From: Prado023 sp963798745
Lineage (GTDB): Bacteria; Actinomycetota; Actinomycetes; S36-B12; CAIYMF01
Direction: 5' to 3'
DNA: 64,000 nucleotides
Assembly: GCA_963798745.1 (NCBI GenBank)
Contig: CAWCUF010000002.1
Coordinates: 248,001-312,000 of the forward strand
Part shown: positions 63,175 to 64,000 of the stretch, one piece after another
Position numbering within the stretch: position 1 is the first letter of the stretch
Layout: every line of letters starts with the position of its first letter
Program-made: the position numbers and the translations under genes
The notes under the pieces: generated by a model
Seen by the model: the letters and a program-made list of their open reading frames with translations, nothing else
Told to the model about the DNA's origin: nothing
Databases searched by the model: none

Positions 63175-63328
63175 GGTCGTCCTCCCGATTTCGCCCTGGT
63201 CCCATCCAAGCGGTTTCGACCCGGGCGCGCCCGCCCACGGGCCCGGCGTGGGCACCCACTGGGCGGAGCGGGCGACCGGACGGGCCTGGAGCAGGTCCCT
63301 CCCGCTCGCTGGCCAGTACGCTGCGGTG

Positions 63329-64000
63329 ATGCGATGGCTGGCCCGAGGTGAGGCGCACGTCCCGGCAGGCCAGCAGTGGCTGACCCCGGCCGAGTCGACG
63401 CGCGCGGCGTCCATGCGCTTCACGAAGCGGCGCACTGAGTACCTGCTGCGTCGGTTCGCAGGCAAGTCGGCCGTGGCGGCCACCCTGGGACTGCCCGACG
63501 ACCCGGCCACCCTGGGTCGGATCGGGGTGCTCAACCGGCGGACCGGGGCCCCCTACGTGCAGGTCGACGGCGCGGCCCTGGGCCTGGACATCTCGCTGAC
63601 CGACCGGGCCGGGTGGGCGGTCTGCCTGGTCGGTCCGGACCTCGGGGCGGTCGGCTGCGACCTGGAGATCGTCGAGCCGCGCAGTGCCGGCTTCGTTCGC
63701 GACTTCCTGACCCCGGCCGAGCAGGCGGTCGTGGCGGCGTGGCCCGGGCCGGATGGCTGGGATGCGGCGGCGAACCTGATCTGGTCGGCCAAGGAGAGCG
63801 CGCTGAAGGTGCTGCGCACCGGGCTGCGCGCCGATACCCGCACGGTCGAGGTGGCACTCGGCTCGGCTGCCGGCGGCGAATCGTGGAGCGGGGTCGGCAC
63901 CTGGCACCCGCTGGTAGTCGACGCGGGGGCCGGCCGGCGTTACCCGGGGTTCTGGCGACGCGACGGGACGTTCCTGCTGACAGTGGTGGCCGCCGCTGGG
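63329..64000 (+). CDS. 4'-Phosphopantetheinyl transferase (Sfp type), 3' end outside window
   Basis: At least 224 codons are present and the frame is open to the edge. Family blocks: GLDISLTDRAGWAVCLVG, VGCDLEIVEPRS (magnesium Asp/Glu), FLTPAEQAVV, and LIWSAKESALKVLRTGLR with the W-KE-A-K signature. The enzyme activates acyl or peptidyl carrier proteins with coenzyme A. The ATG at 63329 (or GTG 63326) is divergent from the ROK gene, with 154 bp between. Confidence 0.9.
   Translation, partial: MRWLARGEAHVPAGQQWLTPAESTRAASMRFTKRRTEYLLRRFAGKSAVAATLGLPDDPATLGRIGVLNRRTGAPYVQVDGAALGLDISLTDRAGWAVCLVGPDLGAVGCDLEIVEPRSAGFVRDFLTPAEQAVVAAWPGPDGWDAAANLIWSAKESALKVLRTGLRADTRTVEVALGSAAGGESWSGVGTWHPLVVDAGAGRRYPGFWRRDGTFLLTVVAAAG

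Noticed and set aside
63023..63907. Long minus-strand frame over the phosphopantetheinyl transferase
   Set aside because: It is the shadow of two real genes (ROK and Sfp-type), and has no domain of its own.

Overview
The window is chromosomal DNA from a high-GC Gram-positive bacterium of the phylum Actinomycetota. The evidence is a strong G/C bias at third codon positions, frequent GTG starts, genes that overlap at GTGA or ATGA, and typical actinobacterial families: a DUF222/HNH protein behind a LexA-type SOS box, a class F sortase next to a DUF4397 protein, a type II NADH dehydrogenase and a DUF368 polyprenyl-phosphate transporter. I cannot support a genus. About 45 protein genes look real. 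No rRNA and no CRISPR array were seen, and one tRNA gene is present.

Layout. 1-9.8 kb: the start of glgX (runs off the left edge), a P2-type cation ATPase translationally coupled to a PLP-dependent decarboxylase, an OpuC-type osmoprotectant ABC transporter split over two divergent units, and a flavodoxin-like protein. 9.9-15.4 kb: a BASS transporter and an SDR, then an isoprenoid/carotenoid group (idi divergent from crtI, which overlaps a carotenoid oxygenase gene). 15.4-26.3 kb: small proteins, a papain-like hydrolase, a quinone oxidoreductase, the SOS-box DUF222/HNH gene, a CDF transporter, arginine deiminase, an aldehyde dehydrogenase with its DUF779 partner, a strong hairpin, a frameshifted remnant of HMG-CoA reductase, and an amidohydrolase.

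26.3-46.9 kb is the accessory part. Two large helicases come first: a SWIM-SNF2 ATPase, and a protein joining a PLD nuclease, an SF2 helicase and a DUF3427-like tail. They stand directly against a series of tRNA-derived attachment-site scars. An intact tRNA-Arg(TCT) at 46801-46873 is followed on its 3' side by two imperfect copies of its 3' end (44445 and 33455). Each copy carries the same roughly 115-bp inner flank ending in paired 11-bp repeats that look like integrase arm sites. This is best read as two related elements that inserted one after the other at the same tRNA and then decayed. The larger element holds a Fic protein with a 33-bp dyad upstream, a Stealth-type phosphotransferase, a broken PLD gene, small DNA-binding and stress-type proteins, an Eis-like acetyltransferase, a truncated beta-propeller gene, and a primase remnant fused head to head with an integrase remnant. 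The smaller element holds a DUF433/DUF5615 toxin-antitoxin pair and an internally deleted TOTE-type primase-helicase.

46.9-64 kb returns to ordinary chromosome: DUF429, DUF4397 plus sortase, a NagB-like protein with an unusual active-site change, a PECR-like reductase, a P1-family peptidase, a run of co-directional envelope and respiration genes (MscS, SDR, DUF368, lipoprotein, ndh, SulP, transglutaminase), a ROK sugar kinase and a partial Sfp-type phosphopantetheinyl transferase at the right edge.

All family calls are from recognising motifs by eye; no database search was run.
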